Notes: generated by a model not told the origin, from the letters alone. A stretch of DNA of 64,000 bases from Endobacter medicaginis (GCF_014192375.1 NZ_JACHXV010000008.1:1-64000); one strand, 5' to 3'. Shown: positions 28,838-38,577, counted from the stretch's first letter. Program-made: numbers and translations.

Positions 28838-29398
28838 TTGCAAGAAGGCAGTCCACACTACCCTGCTCTGGTGCTCAATGCGGATTTTCGTCCGCTATCG
28901 TATTTTCCGTTGTCGTTGTGGTCCTGGCAGGACGCGATCAAGGCGGTGTTCCTCGACCGCGTCTCGGTGCTCAGCGAGTATGACCGCGAGGTCCGCTCAC
29001 CCAGCCACCGCATCCGCCTGCCCAGCGTGATCGCACTCAAGGACTTCATCCCCGCCGCCCGCCGCCCGGCCTTCACCCGCTTCAACGTATTCCTGCGCGA
29101 CAATTTCTCCTGCCAGTACTGCATGGACCGGCTGCCCACCCAGGAACTCACCTTCGACCACGTCATCCCCCGCTGTCGGGGTGGCCGCACCACCTGGGAA
29201 AACGTCGTCACTGCCTGCGGCACCTGCAACCTGCTCAAGGGGTCCCGCCTGCCGCAGGAATGCCGGATGATACCGCGCCTGACCCCAGCCCAGCCCAGCA
29301 CCTGGCAGCTGCAGGAGAACGGCCGCGCCTTCCCGCCGAACTACCTCCACGAGAGCTGGCGCGACTACCTCTACTGGGACATCGAACTGGAAAGCTGA
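28838..29398 (+). CDS. HNH endonuclease
   Basis: A 186-residue HNH protein. The N-terminal domain has YPALVLNADFRPLSYFPLS and WQDAIKAVFLDRVSVL. The nuclease domain has the zinc ligands SCQYC and TACGTCN and the ββα core LTFDHVIPRCRGG...TWENVV with the catalytic His and Asn. This broadly distributed alphaproteobacterial type is chromosomal and not obviously restriction-linked; its target is unknown. I place the start at TTG 28838 because AAAGGA sits about 10 bp before it and because the homology to family members begins right there. The frame is open farther upstream to 28700 but with unconvincing sequence. Its 3' end overlaps the convergent LysR gene by 28 bp. Confidence 0.88.
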   Translation: MQEGSPHYPALVLNADFRPLSYFPLSLWSWQDAIKAVFLDRVSVLSEYDREVRSPSHRIRLPSVIALKDFIPAARRPAFTRFNVFLRDNFSCQYCMDRLPTQELTFDHVIPRCRGGRTTWENVVTACGTCNLLKGSRLPQECRMIPRLTPAQPSTWQLQENGRAFPPNYLHESWRDYLYWDIELES

Positions 29399-30267
29399 AC
29401 CTCGCCCAGCGAAGCGGCAAAAGCCTCCGCCGCCCGCGTGCGGTAGCGCTCGCGATGCCGCAGCATGTGAAAGCGACGCGCCGGCAGCTCGAAATCCACG
29501 CTGGCGACCAGCCCGGCCGCGAGTGCCGCGGCGGCGACATGTTCCGACAGCGCCGCAACCCCGTCCCCCGCCTGCACCGCGCTCAGCACCGCCTCGTTCG
29601 ACGGCAGCACCATCCGCACCTGCGGCGCGCCCCCCGCCCGGCGCAGCGCCGCCTCCAGGCTGGAGCGCGTCCCTGACCCGGCCTCGCGCATGATCCACGG
29701 CGCCTCCAGCAGCGCCCGGGCTGCCACGCGTGGCAGCCCTGCCCACGGATGGGACGGATGCGTCAGCACGACCAGCCGGTCCTCCCCCACCACGACCTGT
29801 TCGATCAGCTCGTGCCCGACCTCGCCTTCGACGAAGCCGAGCTCGCACGCCCCGTCGATCACCGCACGGGCCACCTCCTCGCTGTTCGAGACCGCCACCG
29901 TCAGTTCCACGGCCGGATGGGCCTCGCGAAACCGCACCAGCCGCCCGGGCAGCCAGTAGCCGACGATGGTCTGGCTGGCCCGGATCGCCAGCCGACCGCG
30001 CCGCAGCCCGGCCAGATCGTCCAGCACCGCCTCGGCCTGTCCCGCCCGCGCCAGCACCGCCTGCGCCTCGCCCAGGAACACCCGCCCGGTCTCGTTGAGC
30101 ACGATCCCGCGCCCGATCCGGTCGAAAAGCCGGATCGCGTGACGTTCCTCAAGGGCCGCCAGTGCGTTGCTGACCGCCGACTGGGTCATATTGAGCGCCT
30201 GTGCGGTCTCGGTGACATGCTCCCGCGCGGCGATTGCCACGAAAATGCGCAATTGCTCCAGCGTCAT
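29371..30267 (-). CDS. LysR-family transcriptional regulator
   Basis: A 298-residue LysR protein. The N-terminal winged helix-turn-helix is MTLEQLRIFVAIAAREHVTETAQALNMTQSAVSNALAALE in two pieces, with the effector domain from about residue 90 (GRLAIRASQTIVGYWLPGRL). The closest named relatives are CysB/YeiE-like regulators found beside yeiH genes. It is divergently transcribed from yeiH with under 100 bp between, so it very probably controls that transporter and itself. An upstream start at 30297 would place the protein start inside the operator, so I use the ATG at 30267. Confidence 0.92.
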   Translation of the reverse strand: MTLEQLRIFVAIAAREHVTETAQALNMTQSAVSNALAALEERHAIRLFDRIGRGIVLNETGRVFLGEAQAVLARAGQAEAVLDDLAGLRRGRLAIRASQTIVGYWLPGRLVRFREAHPAVELTVAVSNSEEVARAVIDGACELGFVEGEVGHELIEQVVVGEDRLVVLTHPSHPWAGLPRVAARALLEAPWIMREAGSGTRSSLEAALRRAGGAPQVRMVLPSNEAVLSAVQAGDGVAALSEHVAAAALAAGLVASVDFELPARRFHMLRHRERYRTRAAEAFAASLGEVQLSSSMSQ

Positions 30268-30275
30268 CCGATCAA

Positions 30276-30293
30276 TCCGAAATCCGGATCGGA
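30276..30293. promoter_or_regulatory. Candidate LysR operator
   Basis: Inverted repeat TCCGA (30276-30280) / TCGGA (30289-30293) with 8 bp between, in the gap between the divergent LysR and YeiH genes, just upstream of the LysR ATG. The inner AATCCGGA is itself nearly symmetric. Typical of LysR sites in place and size, but unproven. Confidence 0.45.
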
Positions 30294-30365
30294 ACAAGCA
30301 TTATTATCCGTTGGAACGCAAGTCCGCCGGTCGTCATCCTCGGCCCTGTTTCAACGAGGTGCTTC

Positions 30366-31412
30366 ATGGCCGTCGCCGAGCCCACCACCGCAATGCCGAG
30401 CGCCCTGGCCCACCTCCTGCCCGGCCTCGCCCTGTGTGGGGCGGTTACCGGCACGGCACAGGCGCTTGTCATGGCCGAGCGCCGCCTGTTCGGCGCGGTC
30501 TGGCTCGAAGGGCTGGTGCTGGCAATCGTGGTCGGCGCCATGGTGCGCACCTGCTGGACGCCCGGCGAGCGTTTCCGTCCGGGCATCGCGTTCAGCGCCA
30601 GGCTGCTGCTGGAGATCGCGGTGATGCTGCTCGGCGCCTCGGTCAGTGCCGCCGCGCTGCTCGCCGCCGGCCCCGCCTTGCTGGGCGGCATCGCTGCAGT
30701 GGTGCTGGCCGCCATCGCCTGCGCCTACGGCATCGGTCGTCTGTTCGGCCTGCCGCACCGCATGGCCATCCTGGTCGCCTGCGGCAACTCGATCTGCGGC
30801 AATTCGGCGATCGCCGCTATCGCCCCGGTGATCGGCGCCGGCGGCGAGGAGGTCGCCGCCTCGATCTCGTTCACCGCCCTGTTCGGCGTGGCGCTGGTAC
30901 TCGCCCTGCCGCTTTCGGTGCCACTGCTGCATCTCAGTAGCCTGCAATACGGCGCCTTCGCCGGGCTGACGGTCTATGCGGTCCCACAGGTGCTCGCCGC
31001 CACCGCCCCGGTCGGACCCGTGGCGGTGCAACTCGGCACGCTGGTCAAACTGATGCGGGTGCTGATGCTCGGCCCGGTGGTGCTTGGCCTCACCTTGCTC
31101 ACCCGTCGCGAGATACCCGACACACAAGCGCCCGGCCGGCTGCCCCTACACCGGCTGGTGCCGTGGTTCATCCTCGGCTTCCTCGGCCTCGCCGCCCTGC
31201 GCTCCCTCGACCTGATCCCCACCGCCGCCCTGCACCCGGCCGCCGAGGCCGCCAGCCTGCTGACCGTGGTCTCGATGGCCGCCCTGGGCCTCGAGACCGA
31301 CATCCGTAGCGCCGCCCGGGCCGGTCTGCCCGTCACCGCGGTGGTGATGCTCTCCCTGCTGGCCCTGGGCGCGATCAGCCTCGGCCTGATCCGCCTGCTC
31401 GGCCTGGGCTGA
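30366..31412 (+). CDS. YeiH/UPF0324 family putative sulfate exporter
   Basis: An integral inner-membrane protein of 348 residues with about ten hydrophobic helices. Conserved features are LLLEIAVMLLGASVSAAALLA, the CGNSICGNSAIAAIAPVIGA block that marks the family, TVYAVPQVLAATAP, and the last FLGLAALRSLDLIP with MAALGLETDIRS. The family is described as putative sulfate exporters from context with sulfur metabolism; transport has not been shown for most members. The ATG at 30366 gives a short cytosolic start before the first helix. The divergent LysR gene is its likely regulator. Confidence 0.88.
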   Translation: MAVAEPTTAMPSALAHLLPGLALCGAVTGTAQALVMAERRLFGAVWLEGLVLAIVVGAMVRTCWTPGERFRPGIAFSARLLLEIAVMLLGASVSAAALLAAGPALLGGIAAVVLAAIACAYGIGRLFGLPHRMAILVACGNSICGNSAIAAIAPVIGAGGEEVAASISFTALFGVALVLALPLSVPLLHLSSLQYGAFAGLTVYAVPQVLAATAPVGPVAVQLGTLVKLMRVLMLGPVVLGLTLLTRREIPDTQAPGRLPLHRLVPWFILGFLGLAALRSLDLIPTAALHPAAEAASLLTVVSMAALGLETDIRSAARAGLPVTAVVMLSLLALGAISLGLIRLLGLG

Positions 31413-31451
31413 AGAAGAACGACCGGTTTGTGATTGGCTTCCCCCATTTAT

Positions 31452-31466
31452 GTTCACTATATGTTC
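31452..31466 (+). promoter_or_regulatory. LexA (SOS) box of the imuA-imuB-dnaE2 operon
   Basis: GTTC (31452-31455), 7 bp, GTTC (31463-31466), an exact match to the direct-repeat LexA site of alphaproteobacteria, GTTC-N7-GTTC. It lies just upstream of imuA, as expected for damage-induced mutasome genes. Confidence 0.85.
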
Positions 31467-31469
31467 CGA

Positions 31470-32321
31470 ATGCCTGTCGCAGTCTCCGCCCCTTTCGACA
31501 ATGCCAAGCCTGCTGCCCCACCCTCGCAAAAGCTGATATCATCTCTCGAAACAACTCCACAAAATATTGATTTTATAAGGAAAATAACTTTACTCTCGGA
31601 AGATCGTGCCTTCTGCGCGCGCCGTTCCGCATCCATCGACCTGCTGATTTTCGGTATTCCCGTCATCGATGCCCATCTCGGTGGCGGCCTCTCGCCGTGC
31701 GCCCTGCACGAGTTCGCCGCCCGGCCCGGCGACAGCGAACACCTCGCCTGCACGACACGCCTGCTGGTCACCCTGCTGGCCATCAACCGCCATCTGCGCG
31801 GGCCGGTCTTATGGGCCTGCAGCCGCGCCGATCTCTACCCGCCCGGTCTCGCCATCGCCGGTTTCGATCCCGCCCGGCTGATCGTCGCCGAGATGGCCGA
31901 CGCCCATATCCCCGCGGTGATGGAGGAAGCGCTCCGCCATCGGGGTCTCGCCGCGGTGATCGGCGAGACCCGGCGCAACCCGGGCCTGACCCTGTCGCGC
32001 CGCCTGCATCTCGCCGCGCAGACCGCCGGCCGCCCGGCCCTGCTGCTGCGCCGCTTCGGCACAGATGACACGCCCTCCGCCGCCACCACCCGCTGGCGCA
32101 TCGGCCCTGCCGTTTCCCCGCCGCCCTCCGACCGGCTGGCCGCCCTCTGGCTCGACCCGCCCCGCCTGCATCTCGACCTCATCCGCTGCCGTGGCGGCAT
32201 GCCCGCCTCCTGGACCCTGACCTGCCATGACGACATCCCGCATCCTCTCTCTGTGGCTGCCCCACTGGCCGACCGACCGCCTGCGCCGCGCCCTGCGACG
32301 CAGTTCCGGCGGCTTGCCTGA
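31470..32321 (+). CDS. imuA: ImuA, RecA-like mutasome protein
   Basis: A 283-residue RecA/SulA-related protein that works with ImuB and DnaE2 in error-prone lesion bypass. The recognisable part starts at FGIPVIDAHLGGGLSPCALHEFAA (the equivalent of the RecA Walker region, here without a complete P-loop), then LWACSRADLYPPGLAIAGFD and AALWLDPPRLHLDLIRCRGG. The open frame reaches back to 31434, but the LexA box covers the upstream ATG at 31461, so I start at 31470. Codons 10-50 are unusually A+T-rich for this genome. The 3' end overlaps imuB by 95 bp in another frame. Confidence 0.85.
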   Translation: MPVAVSAPFDNAKPAAPPSQKLISSLETTPQNIDFIRKITLLSEDRAFCARRSASIDLLIFGIPVIDAHLGGGLSPCALHEFAARPGDSEHLACTTRLLVTLLAINRHLRGPVLWACSRADLYPPGLAIAGFDPARLIVAEMADAHIPAVMEEALRHRGLAAVIGETRRNPGLTLSRRLHLAAQTAGRPALLLRRFGTDDTPSAATTRWRIGPAVSPPPSDRLAALWLDPPRLHLDLIRCRGGMPASWTLTCHDDIPHPLSVAAPLADRPPAPRPATQFRRLA

Positions 32322-33801
32322 CCGCCCGGTCCTAATCACTGCGCATCGCATTGGCAGCCGCCGCCTGATCGCCGCAACCTGCCCGCGCGCCGCTGCCCTC
32401 GGCCTGCATCCCGGTCTCTCCGTCACCGAGGCCCAGGCCCGCCATCCCGGCCTCGCCATCACCGAGGCCGATCCCGAAGCCGACAGACACGCCTTGCTGG
32501 GCCTCGCCCGCTGGTGTCTCGGGCTCACCCCCGGCGTCGCCCTCACACCCGTCGAGAACGGCTCCAACGATGCCTGCGCCGACGGGCTCTGGCTCGATGC
32601 GTCCGGTTGCGCCCCGCTCTACGCACCCGACCAGCCCGCCGCCGAGGACCGCCTGCGCCGCACCCTGCTCGCCCGCCTCGCCCGTCTCGGCATCGCCGCC
32701 CGCGCCGCCATCGCCGACACGCCGGGGGCCGCCCACGCGCTCGCCCGCCACGGCGCCCCCGGCCAGACCGATCCCCTGCCCCTGCCCGTCGCCGCCCTGC
32801 GTCTCGATGCCACCACCTGCGACCGGCTCGACCGGCTCGGCCTGTCGCGGATCGGCGATCTCGCCACCCTGCCCCGCGCCCCGCTCGAGCGCCGCTTCGG
32901 CCGCAACCGCCTCGCTGCGGGGCGTACCGTGCTGCTGCGTCTCGACCAGTTGCTCGGCCGGGTGCGCGAGCCGCTGCCCTGGCTGCCGCCGCCCGGACGG
33001 ATCGCCGCCCGCCTGCATGTCTTCGACCCGCTGGTCACCGCAGAAGGGCTTGCCCGCGCCATCGACGCTCTCGCCACCGACATCGCCACCCGGCTGCGTG
33101 CGGCCGGTGAGGGCGCGCTGGGCCTCGAGCTGCGCCTCGAACGCTGCGACAACACCACCCAGACGCGCCGCCTCGGCCTCGCCGCCCCGAACGCCGACGC
33201 CGCCCATCTGGCGAAGCTGTTCACAACCAGGCTCGACGAGCTCGACCCGGGCGAAGGCGTCGAGACCCTTTGCCTGACCGTTTGCCGCCGCGCCCGCCGT
33301 GCGGCGCATCAGCACGCCGTCCTCATGGCCGATACCAGCCAGGAGGCCCATCCGGATCCGATCTGCGACCTGATCGACACCCTCTCCCACCGTCCCGGTC
33401 TGCACGCGCTGTGGCGACCGCGGTTGCGCGAGAGCGACGTGCCGGAACGCGCCTTCCAGCGCCTGCCTGCTCACATGCCGATCCCCGCTTCCCCTGCCCG
33501 CGCCTGGCCGCGCCCGACCCGCCTGATCGATCCACCGTGTCCGGTGCAGGCGATCGCCGAACTGCCCGATGCCGCCCCCGCCCAATTCGTCTGGCAAGGC
33601 CGTCGCCACCGCATCCGCTGCGCCGACGGACCGGAACGCATCGCCGGCGAATGGTGGCAGCGCGACGGCGAGCGTCGTGCGGTACGCGACTATTTTCGCG
33701 TCGAGGATACCGACGGACACCGCTTCTGGCTGTTCCGGCGGGGCGACGGCCAGCTCTGCGAGACCGGCGACCTGCGCTGGTTCCTGCACGGCATCTTCTG
33801 A
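32227..33801 (+). CDS. imuB: ImuB, Y-family polymerase-like protein
   Basis: A 524-residue Y-family polymerase homologue. Palm and finger regions are recognisable ([41 protein letters not shown]), and the helix-hairpin-helix [21 protein letters not shown] follows. The N-terminal Asp-x-Asp catalytic pair of active Y polymerases is absent, in line with ImuB being an inactive adaptor that links the clamp, ImuA and DnaE2. The C-terminal part carries an [18 protein letters not shown] segment. It overlaps imuA by 95 bp, and its TGA shares a base with the dnaE2 ATG. Confidence 0.93.
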   Translation: MTTSRILSLWLPHWPTDRLRRALRRSSGGLPDRPVLITAHRIGSRRLIAATCPRAAALGLHPGLSVTEAQARHPGLAITEADPEADRHALLGLARWCLGLTPGVALTPVENGSNDACADGLWLDASGCAPLYAPDQPAAEDRLRRTLLARLARLGIAARAAIADTPGAAHALARHGAPGQTDPLPLPVAALRLDATTCDRLDRLGLSRIGDLATLPRAPLERRFGRNRLAAGRTVLLRLDQLLGRVREPLPWLPPPGRIAARLHVFDPLVTAEGLARAIDALATDIATRLRAAGEGALGLELRLERCDNTTQTRRLGLAAPNADAAHLAKLFTTRLDELDPGEGVETLCLTVCRRARRAAHQHAVLMADTSQEAHPDPICDLIDTLSHRPGLHALWRPRLRESDVPERAFQRLPAHMPIPASPARAWPRPTRLIDPPCPVQAIAELPDAAPAQFVWQGRRHRIRCADGPERIAGEWWQRDGERRAVRDYFRVEDTDGHRFWLFRRGDGQLCETGDLRWFLHGIF

Positions 33802-36800
33802 TGAGCCCGTCGCCTCCCGGCCCGGAACGAGGCTATGTCGAGCTCCAGGTTACCTCGTGCTATTCCTTCCTGCGCAGCGGCAGCCGCATCGAGGACTATG
33901 CCGCCCAGGCCGCCGCCTACGGCTACACGGCAATGGCGATCACCGACCGCAACAGCCTCGCCGGCATCGTGCGCGCCCATCAGCGTTTCCGCGAGGCCGG
34001 CGCCCAGAACGGCACGTCGCTGCGCTTGATCGTCGGCTGCCGTCTGGATCTGACCGATTTCGCCTCGATCCTGGTCTATCCGACCGATCTCGACGCCTAC
34101 AGCCGCCTGTGCCGACTGCTGTCGCGGGGCAAGTCGCGTGGCGGCAAGGGGCGCTGCACGCTCGGCATCGACGACCTCGCCGCCCATCGCGAGGGGCTGC
34201 TCGGCATCCTGCTGCCGCCCGACGACCATCCCGCCACCCTGTCGGCGGAGTTTCTCGCCCGGCTCGACCGCTTCGCCGGTCTGTTCGGTAACGACGGACA
34301 GCTCTCGCTGAGCCTGCGCCGCCGTCCCGACGACATCCGCCGCCTTGCTCGCCTGTCCGAAGCCGCCACGGCAGCCGGCATCGGCACGGTCGCGACCGGC
34401 GACGTGCTGTACCACGCCCCCGAGCGTCGCATCCTGTTCGACGTCGTCACCTGCATCCGCGAGGGCTGCACGATCGACGCGGCCGGCTTCCGACGCGAGG
34501 CCTCCGTCGACCGCCATCTGCGCCCGCCCGCGGAAATGCAGCGTCTGCTGCGGCATTTTCCGGAAAGCTGCGCTACGACCACGGCCATCGCCGAACGCTG
34601 CACCTTCAGCGTCACCGAACTGCACTACAATTACCCCGACGAGCTCGAAGGCAACGGCCTGACGGCCCAGCAGACACTGGCACGCCACATCGCAGACAAG
34701 CTCTCCTGGCGTTATCCCGGGGGGGCCACCGACAAAATCCACACCCAGCTTGCCCACGAGCTCGATCTGATCGGCAGGCTCGACTATGCGCCCTATTTCC
34801 TTACCGTGCATTCCATCGTCAACGCGGCGCGCAAGATGGGCATCCTCTGCCAGGGCCGCGGCTCGGCGGCGAACTCGCTGGTCTGCTACGTGCTCGGCAT
34901 CACCAGTGTCGATCCGATCGACAACGAGCTGCTGTTCGAGCGCTTCATCTCCGCCGACCGACGCGAGCCGCCCGATATCGACGTCGATTTCGAGCATGAG
35001 CGCCGCGAGGAGGTGATCCAGTGGATCTACAAACATTATGGCCGCGATCGCGCCGCGCTGTGTGCCACCGTGGTCGAATACGGTGCACGTGGCGCGTTGC
35101 GCGAGGTCGGCAAGGTGATGGGCCTGAGTGAGGACGTCACCGCAGCACTCGCCCGTCAGATCTGGGGCGGTGAAGGCGTGCTGACCACCGAGGATGCAGA
35201 GAAACTCGGCCTCAACCCCGATGACCGCCGCCTGCGCCTGACCCTCGAACTGGCCGGCCAGCTGATGGGTTTCCCCCGCCATCTCAGCCAGCACCCCGGC
35301 GGCTTCGTGCTCACCCGTGACCGTCTCGACCATCTGGTTCCGATCGAGCCGGCGACGATGGCTGATCGGCAGGTGATCGAATGGGACAAGGACGATATCG
35401 ACGAGCTCGGTTTCATGAAGGTCGACGTCCTCGGCCTCGGCATGCTCGGCTGCCTGCGCCGCGCCTTCAACCTTCTCAAACAACACCGGGACATGGACTG
35501 GGACCTTTGCGATATTCCGGCCGACGATCCCGACACCTACGAGATGATCCGCCGCGCCGACACGATCGGCACTTTCCAGATCGAAAGCCGCGCACAGATG
35601 TCGATGCTGCCGCGACTGAAGCCCCGCAAGCTCTACGATCTCGTCATCCAGGTGGCCATCGTCCGCCCCGGTCCGATCCAGGGCGACATGGTGCATCCCT
35701 ATCTGCGCCGCCGCGAAGGCCTCGAAGTGCCCGACTATCCCGACGAGCGCCTGCGTGGCGTGCTCGGCAAGACACTCGGCGTGCCGCTGTTCCAGGAGCA
35801 GGCGATGCGTGTCGCCGTGGTCTGCGCCGGTTTCACACCTAACGAGGCCGACCAACTCCGCCGCTCGATGGCCACCTTCAAGCGCACCGGTGGCGTCAAC
35901 GCCTTCGAGACGAAGCTGATCGACGGCATGATGCGCCGCGGCTACAGCGAGACCTTCGCCCGGCGCCTGTTCGACCAGATCAAGGGCTTCGGCTCCTACG
36001 GTTTTCCCGAGAGCCACGCAGCCTCGTTCGCGATCCTCGCCTATGCCTCCTCATGGATGAAATGCCGCCATCCCGACATCTTCTGCGCCGCCCTGCTCAA
36101 CGCGCAGCCGATGGGCTTCTACGCCCCTGCCCAGATCGTGCGCGACGCGCGCGATCACGGCGTGCCCATCCGCCCGGTCTGCATCAATGCCAGCGACTGG
36201 GACTGCACGCTGGAGCCCGATGACGGCGACCGCCTTGCCGTGCGCCTCGGGCTGCGCATGGCGCGCGGCCTGTCTCAGGCCCACGCCGCACGGCTCGTCG
36301 AGCAGCGCCACACGCCCTATCCCGACATCCCCGCGCTCTGGCGTCGCGCATCAATCCCGATCGCCGCCCTGCAATCCCTCGCCGAAGCCGACGCCTTCCG
36401 CAGCCTCGGCCTCGACCGCCGCGCCGCCCTCTGGCGCATCGACGGGCTCGGCAGCGCGGCCGAAACCACCTCGCTGCCGCTGTTCGCCGCCATCGAGACA
36501 CCCGAACCCGCCGTCAGCCTCGCCCCGATGTGCCAGGGCAGCGAGGTGGTCGAGGACTATCGCAGCACCGGCCTCAGCCTGCGCCGCCATCCAGTGAGTT
36601 TCCTGCGCGCGGAACTCGACCATCGCCGCGTCCTGCCCTGTGCGCGACTGACCGAGACACGCGACGGCGCGCGCGTCAGCGTCGCCGGCATCGTGCTGAT
36701 GCGCCAGCGCCCGGGCTCGGCGAAGGGGGTGCTGTTCATGACGCTGGAGGACGAGACCGGCATCGCCAACCTCGTCATCTGGCCCGATCGCTTCGAGCGT

Positions 36801-37034
36801 CAGCGCCCGCTAATCCTCTCGGCCCGTATGATCCTCTGCCACGGCAGGCTGCAACGCGAGGGGCACGTGATCCATGTGGTCAGCGACCGGCTGGAAGACA
36901 GCTCCGCCCTGCTGCGCTCGGTCGGTGCGCACGACGATCTCGCCATCCGCCACGGCCGCGGCGACGGCGCCACCCATCCGGCGACCCGAGACCCGCGCGA
37001 CAGTATCCGCGTCCCAACCCGGGATTTTCGTTAA
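33801..37034 (+). CDS. dnaE2: Error-prone DNA polymerase DnaE2
   Basis: C-family polymerase subunit of 1077 residues used for damage-induced mutagenesis. The PHP domain opens [22 protein letters not shown]. The palm has [17 protein letters not shown] and the catalytic acids in [13 protein letters not shown] around residue 395. [15 protein letters not shown] and [15 protein letters not shown] mark the fingers, and a C-terminal OB-fold ([18 protein letters not shown]) completes it. The frame is open upstream over imuB. The ATG at 33801 overlaps the imuB stop (TGATG), so translation is coupled. The gene ends with a 4-bp convergent overlap with the MarR gene. Confidence 0.97.
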   Translation: MSPSPPGPERGYVELQVTSCYSFLRSGSRIEDYAAQAAAYGYTAMAITDRNSLAGIVRAHQRFREAGAQNGTSLRLIVGCRLDLTDFASILVYPTDLDAYSRLCRLLSRGKSRGGKGRCTLGIDDLAAHREGLLGILLPPDDHPATLSAEFLARLDRFAGLFGNDGQLSLSLRRRPDDIRRLARLSEAATAAGIGTVATGDVLYHAPERRILFDVVTCIREGCTIDAAGFRREASVDRHLRPPAEMQRLLRHFPESCATTTAIAERCTFSVTELHYNYPDELEGNGLTAQQTLARHIADKLSWRYPGGATDKIHTQLAHELDLIGRLDYAPYFLTVHSIVNAARKMGILCQGRGSAANSLVCYVLGITSVDPIDNELLFERFISADRREPPDIDVDFEHERREEVIQWIYKHYGRDRAALCATVVEYGARGALREVGKVMGLSEDVTAALARQIWGGEGVLTTEDAEKLGLNPDDRRLRLTLELAGQLMGFPRHLSQHPGGFVLTRDRLDHLVPIEPATMADRQVIEWDKDDIDELGFMKVDVLGLGMLGCLRRAFNLLKQHRDMDWDLCDIPADDPDTYEMIRRADTIGTFQIESRAQMSMLPRLKPRKLYDLVIQVAIVRPGPIQGDMVHPYLRRREGLEVPDYPDERLRGVLGKTLGVPLFQEQAMRVAVVCAGFTPNEADQLRRSMATFKRTGGVNAFETKLIDGMMRRGYSETFARRLFDQIKGFGSYGFPESHAASFAILAYASSWMKCRHPDIFCAALLNAQPMGFYAPAQIVRDARDHGVPIRPVCINASDWDCTLEPDDGDRLAVRLGLRMARGLSQAHAARLVEQRHTPYPDIPALWRRASIPIAALQSLAEADAFRSLGLDRRAALWRIDGLGSAAETTSLPLFAAIETPEPAVSLAPMCQGSEVVEDYRSTGLSLRRHPVSFLRAELDHRRVLPCARLTETRDGARVSVAGIVLMRQRPGSAKGVLFMTLEDETGIANLVIWPDRFERQRPLILSARMILCHGRLQREGHVIHVVSDRLEDSSALLRSVGAHDDLAIRHGRGDGATHPATRDPRDSIRVPTRDFR

Positions 37035-37495
37035 CCCTCGGACGGCCCGCTGATCGCATCGGCGAATTTCCGCATCAGCCGCACCAGCTCGTCAAGCTCT
37101 CCACTCTCCCACGACCCGAAGATGCCACGCCCGATCCGCTCGCGCGCCGCATCGAGCCGATCGGTCATTGCCCGGCCGGCCATAGTCACCACCGCCTCGC
37201 GCACCCGCCGGTCGGCCGCATTCGCCCGCCGCGCCACCAGCCCGAGCTCGTCGAGCTTCGTCACCTGCCGGCTGACGGTGGTGTAGTCGCGCCCCACCCG
37301 GTCGGCGAGCTCGACCACCCCGATCGGCCCCAGCCGTCCGATCAGCACCAGCAACGGAAACAATGCCCGATCCAGCCGGATGCCGGCCTCCCGGATCATC
37401 AAATCGTCGCGTTGCGGCCGGTTCATCACCGCCATGATGTCGAGCAGCGCAGCATGCAGCACGGCGAGCTGCGCCGATATGTGTGCATTATGCAC
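37031..37495 (-). CDS. MarR-family transcriptional regulator
   Basis: A winged-helix regulator of about 154 residues. The DNA-binding part is seen in [33 protein letters not shown] and the wing [13 protein letters not shown], with dimerisation helices at both ends. The start is uncertain. I use GTG at 37495, which falls within one palindrome; ATG at 37543 would start within the second palindrome and add 16 residues. It is divergent from the broken oxidoreductase gene, and two operator-like palindromes lie in between, so autoregulation and control of that gene are likely. The signal molecule is unknown. Confidence 0.85.
   Translation of the reverse strand: MHNAHISAQLAVLHAALLDIMAVMNRPQRDDLMIREAGIRLDRALFPLLVLIGRLGPIGVVELADRVGRDYTTVSRQVTKLDELGLVARRANAADRRVREAVVTMAGRAMTDRLDAARERIGRGIFGSWESGELDELVRLMRKFADAISGPSEG
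37483..37495. promoter_or_regulatory. MarR operator candidate 1
   Basis: Perfect palindrome GTGCAT-T-ATGCAC at the 5' end of the MarR gene, covering the proposed GTG start codon. With its left context (ATATGTGTGCAT) it resembles the second site at 37524. Confidence 0.5.
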
Positions 37496-37523
37496 GTTTT
37501 TCCTTGACGTCACATCGCCTCCG

Positions 37524-37546
37524 TATATGTGTATTTTGCACATATA
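37524..37546. promoter_or_regulatory. MarR operator candidate 2
   Basis: Perfect 8-bp inverted repeat TATATGTG / CACATATA with 7 bp between, in the A+T-rich gap between the divergent MarR and oxidoreductase genes. Size and symmetry suit a MarR dimer. Confidence 0.65.
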
Positions 37547-37571
37547 GAGCCGATACACGGAGATCGCCACC

Positions 37572-38519
37572 ATGAAGGCCGCCATCGTCACCGGCGCCAG
37601 CCGCGCGCCGGTCCTTGCCTAGTTCGCCGATCCCGCCCCGCAGGATGGCGGGCACCTCATCACCGTCACCGCTGCCGCACTCAGCCAGATCACCCGAAGC
37701 CGTGCCTCCGGCAGCCATTACAGCGACACCGCGAGCTTTCCCTTCGTCGTCGGCATCGACGGCGTCGGTCGGCTGGACGACGGCGCCCGGGTCTATTTCG
37801 TCAAACCCTCCGCCCCGCATGGCGGCATGGCCGAACGCACCATTGTCCCCGCCGCCCGGTGCGTCGCCCTGCCCGACGATCTCGACGACATCACCGCCGC
37901 AGCGATCGCCAATCCCGGCATGTCGTCCTGGGCCGCACTGACAGAACGCGCCCGCATCAGGCCGGGCGAAAGCGTGTTGATCAACGGCGCGACCGGCACC
38001 TCCGGCCGCCTCGCCGTGCAGATCGCCCGCCATCTCGGCGCCGGCCGGATCATCGCCACCGGCCGCAATCCCGCCGCCCTGGGCGCGCTCGGCGCCGACG
38101 CGACCATCCTGCTGTCCGATGACGACGCCGCGCTCGACAACGCATTTGGCGCCCAGATCGAGGACGGCATCGACATCGTCCTCGACTACCTATGGGGGCG
38201 CAGTGCGACGCGCCTGCTCGCCACCGCCGCGCGGACGCTTGTCGATGGCCGGCGCCTCCGCTTCGTCCAGATCGGTTCGGTCAGCGGGGGCGAGATCGCC
38301 TTGCCTGCCGCCGTGCTCCGTGCCGCGGCCATCGAGATGCTCGGCAGCGGCCTCGGCAGCGTCCCGTTCGACCGTCTGATCTCGGTCATCGGCGAACTGC
38401 TGCGGGCCAGCACGCCGGCGGGACTCTCGATCGCCACCCGCATCCTGCCGCTGTCGGAGATCGCCCATGCCTGGTCGGCGACCGACGATCACCGGCGCAT
38501 CGTGCTCACCCCCGGTTGA
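37572..38519 (+). pseudogene. Quinone-oxidoreductase-like MDR family gene interrupted by an amber codon
   Basis: The frame from ATG 37572 encodes a 315-codon protein of the medium-chain dehydrogenase/reductase (QOR-like, zinc-free) family, apart from TAG at codon 17 (37620-37622). Before it stands M-K-A-A-I-V-T-G-A-S-R-A-P-V-L-A. After it, still in frame, come F-A-D-P-A-P, the F-P-F-V-V-G-I-D-G-V-G block, the nucleotide site VLINGATGTSGRLAVQIARHLGAGRIIATGRN, DIVLDYLWG and a normal C-terminus. A G-to-T change in a GAG codon would explain it. No other lesion is visible. A downstream start at 37827 would lose the catalytic-domain half. The divergent MarR gene is its likely regulator. Confidence 0.8.
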
Positions 38520-38562
38520 GGCCGCTGCGGCAAGGCGGCAGAGGATATAACGCCAGCATAGT

Positions 38563-38577
38563 TGCGAACGTCTCGCA
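38563..38577. promoter_or_regulatory. Inverted repeat upstream of the TonB-dependent receptor
   Basis: TGCGA-ACGTC-TCGCA, a 5-bp perfect inverted repeat 66 bp before the receptor start. Receptor genes of this kind are usually under iron control, so a Fur-type or other metal-regulator site is possible; the sequence is not a textbook Fur box. Confidence 0.35.

Noticed and set aside
37827-38519. Shorter 230-residue oxidoreductase starting after the amber codon
   Set aside because: It would lack the N-terminal catalytic-domain half; the upstream in-frame sequence is clearly homologous, so the gene is better described as interrupted.
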